From: Fidelibacterota bacterium | Lineage (GTDB): Bacteria > Fidelibacterota > Fidelibacteria > Fidelibacterales > Fidelibacteraceae | Direction of reading: 5' to 3' | Assembly: GCA_030620575.1 (NCBI GenBank) | Contig: JAUXEL010000099.1 | Location: 1 to 6,350, forward strand | DNA length: 6,350 nucleotides | Shown here: in pieces, positions 4,520 through 6,350 of the stretch | Layout of the letters: each line of letters begins with the position of its first letter | How positions within the stretch are numbered: the first letter of the stretch is position 1 | The notes under the pieces: generated by a model | Database searches by the model: none | Seen by the model: the letters and a program-made list of their open reading frames with translations, nothing else | Told to the model about the DNA's origin: nothing | Position numbers and translations under genes: made by a program

Positions 4520-5812
4520 ATGTATCGTACTGCTATCGGAGATCTTCATAAATGGAAGTCAAAACAAAATAAAAAACCCCTCATTATCCGGGGGGCACGT
4601 CAGGTCGGTAAAACCTGGCTGATGAAAGAATTCGGCCGGATCGTTTACAAGAAAATTATTTATATTAATTTTGATAATAACGAGCAAATGAAAACGCTGT
4701 TTAATAGCGATATGGCGATTGACCGGATCATCGCGGGACTTGAACTTTACGCAGGTCATAAGATCGATCCGCGCGATACGCTACTTGTTTTTGATGAGAT
4801 CCAAGAAGTACCTAAAGCCTTAACTTCTCTTAAATACTTTTATGAAAATGCTCCACAGTATGATATTATTTGTGCCGGTTCGCTACTTGGAGTTGCTCTG
4901 CATAAGGGAACCTCATTTCCTGTCGGGAAAGTGGAGTTCCTAAACCTCTATCCTTTATCATTTTCAGAATTCATGTTGGCAATGGAAAAAAATCAATTTG
5001 CTGAATTGCTCAAGGAGCAAGATTTTGAACTGGCAACTACATTCAAGCAAGAGTATATAAGTTTACTTAAGTACTATTATTATGTGGGTGGTATGCCCGA
5101 AGTAGTTGTGAATTTTGCTGCCAACCGTGATTTTAATGAGGTGCGTGAAATACAGCAACGAATACTTGTAGCTTATGAACAAGATTTTTCAAAGCACGCT
5201 CCCAATGAAGTTGTACCGCGAATTCGGATGCTTTGGAACAGTATCCCATCACAGCTCTCAAAGGAGAATAAGAAATTTATTTATGGGCTAATTAAAGAGG
5301 GTGCAAGGGCAAAAAGTTATGAAATGGCTTTGCTGTGGTTGACTGACTGTGGTCTGATTCATAAGATATCTCGTGTAAAGAAACCCGAACTTCCACTAAA
5401 GGCCAATGAAGATCTAAAAGCATTTAAATTATTTATTCTTGATGTGGGTCTTCTATCATGCTTGGTACGGCTTAATCAGTCAGTACTTCTTGATGGCAAC
5501 AGACTTTTCAGTGAATTTAAAGGTGCCTTAACTGAACAGTATGTCCTGCAGCAACTCAAGACTATTAGAAGATTAGATATATATTATTGGACAAATGATC
5601 GCGGTGGTGCGGAAATTGATTTTGTGATCGATACCGGCACTGAAGTGATACCGGTAGAGGTTAAAGCAGCAACAAATTTACAAGCTAAAAGTCTTAAAAT
5701 ATATTATGAAAAATTTCGACCGGTAAACTCAATCCGTACGACAATGACGGATTATAAAAAAGAAAACTGGCTTCTAAACTTGCCTCTTTGGGCGGTGGAA
5801 CAGATTGTCTAA
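4520..5812 (+). CDS. AAA_14 / DUF4143 family ATPase (COG1373-type), intact
   Basis: The 430-residue product from ATG 4520 is a complete member of the widespread family that joins an AAA+ ATPase domain to a C-terminal DUF4143. Visible motifs are Walker A GARQVGKT (25-32), Walker B LLVFDEIQ (88-95, D92-E93), a sensor-like AGS (119-121), the family segments YPLSFSEF (144-151), YYVGGMPEVV (187-196) and YEQDFSKH (219-226), and FKLFILDVGLL (about 302-312). The C-terminus has E339 in TEQYV, D367 in AEIDFVI and E380-x-K382 in PVEVKA. This is the residue pattern of a PD-(D/E)XK nuclease-like fold. Nothing key appears missing. No member has a settled cellular role that I can name; nuclease or DNA-linked activity is inference. 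It has its own promoter region and a strong ribosome site and is flanked by direct repeats, which suggests an independently acquired single-gene unit. An in-frame TTG at 4493 would add nine residues but overlaps the promoter. Confidence 0.93.
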   Translation: MYRTAIGDLHKWKSKQNKKPLIIRGARQVGKTWLMKEFGRIVYKKIIYINFDNNEQMKTLFNSDMAIDRIIAGLELYAGHKIDPRDTLLVFDEIQEVPKALTSLKYFYENAPQYDIICAGSLLGVALHKGTSFPVGKVEFLNLYPLSFSEFMLAMEKNQFAELLKEQDFELATTFKQEYISLLKYYYYVGGMPEVVVNFAANRDFNEVREIQQRILVAYEQDFSKHAPNEVVPRIRMLWNSIPSQLSKENKKFIYGLIKEGARAKSYEMALLWLTDCGLIHKISRVKKPELPLKANEDLKAFKLFILDVGLLSCLVRLNQSVLLDGNRLFSEFKGALTEQYVLQQLKTIRRLDIYYWTNDRGGAEIDFVIDTGTEVIPVEVKAATNLQAKSLKIYYEKFRPVNSIRTTMTDYKKENWLLNLPLWAVEQIV

Positions 5813-5818
5813 AGAAAA

Positions 5819-5853
5819 GTAAGCTGTAAACACTAAGCAACAATCAGCAAGAA
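5819..5853. repeat. Heptad-phased stretch after the ATPase gene (5 units)
   Basis: Five consecutive 7-bp units begin 6 bp after the ATPase stop codon: GTAAGCT, GTAAACA, then CTAAGCA, ACAATCA and GCAAGAA. They share an (G/C)TAARCA-like pattern in constant phase. The placement right after a stop codon mirrors the CGTGAAC array after the kinase gene. Confidence 0.55.
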
Positions 5854-5892
5854 ATCTGTATGCAGTAAACGCTATACTCGTCATCCTGCTTG

Positions 5893-5962
5893 TGCCGATG
5901 AATATCGGTGGAACGACCTCGAAGTTTCGGGGGCGGGTTCCCCGACCTTCGTCGGGGCGGGC
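5893..5962. repeat. GC-rich hairpin patch downstream of the ATPase gene
   Basis: CCGAT-GAAT-ATCGG (5895-5908) and CCCCGAC-CTTC-GTCGGGG (5940-5957) are perfect hairpins. The second has no T-tract and runs straight into direct repeat copy 2. The 11-bp word TCGGGGCGGGC (5952-5962) is also found in the MITE-like element at 615-625. The second hairpin is the best candidate for ending ATPase transcription, but not as a canonical intrinsic terminator. Confidence 0.6.
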
Positions 5963-6041
5963 ACGATCTCTCTGATAATATGATTCAGGAAAATAACTAA
6001 CGAATAAATAAATCCATTATTGACATCAATTCATCATCTAC
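5955..6041 (+). repeat. Direct repeat copy 2, downstream of the ATPase gene
   Basis: This is the partner of 4266-4350, in the same orientation: an identical block GCACGATCTCTCTGATAAT at 5961-5979, then a diverged tail through TAACGAAT (5998-6005) and an AT-rich end with TATTGACATCAATTCAT. Both copies are preceded by a GC-rich hairpin cluster, so the duplicated unit may be larger than the alignable core. Confidence 0.75.
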
Positions 6042-6350
6042 TCGCAAGCATACCGAAAGAAAATGAATTAAACTCGCTAGATAATATCTATTTCCCAGCT
6101 AATAAAGAGGATGTGACTGACTGACAAATGGGAGGAGAGCAAATCTCTCATGGATCGCGTAGCATTATTTTGGGCAAAAATTACTTGATAATGAGGGAAT
6201 TATGTATCAAACTATAACGTTAGATGTAAGCAGGTAATAATATTAAGATCAAATATGATGCGATTTTATGTGGAAGTAATTTGATGAAATATAAAAAACA
6301 GTTTTCACTAACACATATAACTGTCTGATATATAGGGGAGGTCAATTTAA
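6042..6350. other. AT-rich right edge without a convincing gene
   Basis: No frame on either strand gives a protein I can support. Two very short + strand frames start with ATG (29 codons at 6128-6217; 11 codons at 6202-6237, the latter after GAGGG) but neither is recognisable. A small hairpin GAGAG-CAAAT-CTCTC lies within 6134-6149. Because the region ends in a strong ribosome site, it is most likely the upstream region of a gene lying beyond the window. Confidence 0.6.
6335..6342 (+). promoter_or_regulatory. Strong Shine-Dalgarno for a gene starting past the window
   Basis: GGGGAGGT lies 8 bases before the window end, and no start codon is reached within it. A TATATA at 6329-6334 directly precedes it, with a poor TTCACT 19 bp upstream, so a promoter is possible but weak. 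A + strand gene beginning at about 6351 is the simplest reading. Confidence 0.5.

Noticed and set aside
6128..6217. 29-codon ATG frame at the right edge
   Set aside because: No well-placed ribosome site, no recognisable sequence, and the length is within chance expectation for AT-rich DNA.
6202..6237. 11-codon frame (MYQTITL...) preceded by GAGGG
   Set aside because: The opening resembles the start of some small antitoxin-like proteins, but it stops at once and no continuing frame is convincing. Could be a relic, but this cannot be supported.

Overview
The window is AT-rich bacterial DNA with all recognisable genes on the + strand. It probably comes from the Bacteroidetes/Chlorobi/Ignavibacteria/Calditrichota side of the FCB superphylum. 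Three things point there: the secreted-protein C-terminus at the left edge (an 'IPVGSGMYLVHI' tail), weak or absent Shine-Dalgarno sites in the housekeeping operon, and intergenic regions crowded with palindromic and heptad-periodic repeats. The lineage is an inference from style; no rRNA or other marker is present.

Layout. Positions 3-140 hold the last 45 codons of a secreted or surface protein, followed by a clear intrinsic terminator (177-203). From 204 to 1207 there is about 1 kb without genes. It holds an inverted pair of C-rich hairpin repeats (301-337, 447-482), a 285-bp MITE-like element with 78-bp terminal inverted repeats (497-781), a compound hairpin (859-896), a GC-rich module (944-1055) and two stretches with a strict 7-bp period (1063-1090, 1116-1171).

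Next comes a tight three-gene operon: rsmB (1208-2512), a membrane-anchored protein with three PASTA domains and no kinase domain (2522-3334), and a SEC59/phytol-kinase-type polyprenol or diacylglycerol kinase (3335-3931). Spacings are 9 bp and 0 bp. RsmB methylates 16S rRNA. The PASTA protein presumably faces the periplasm and senses or binds cell-wall material. The kinase probably phosphorylates a lipid alcohol at the membrane. In Firmicutes an rsmB locus also carries a PASTA protein, the Ser/Thr kinase PrkC; here only the PASTA half is present.

The 3932-4519 gap holds another heptad array, two 28-bp palindromes of nearly identical design, a GC-rich hairpin cluster, one copy of an ~85-bp direct repeat, and a 33-bp tandem repeat that runs into a sigma70-like promoter. 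An intact AAA_14/DUF4143 ATPase with an apparent PD-(D/E)XK-like C-terminus follows (4520-5812). Unlike the operon genes it has a strong ribosome binding site. It is followed by heptads, GC-rich hairpins and the second copy of the direct repeat (5955-6041), so the gene and its promoter sit between repeat copies like a cargo unit. The last ~300 bp hold no convincing gene and end in a strong Shine-Dalgarno sequence, so another gene probably starts just past the window.

The most unusual material is the repeat content and the putative regulatory array in front of the ATPase. No complete multi-gene defence or mobile system can be demonstrated from this window alone.
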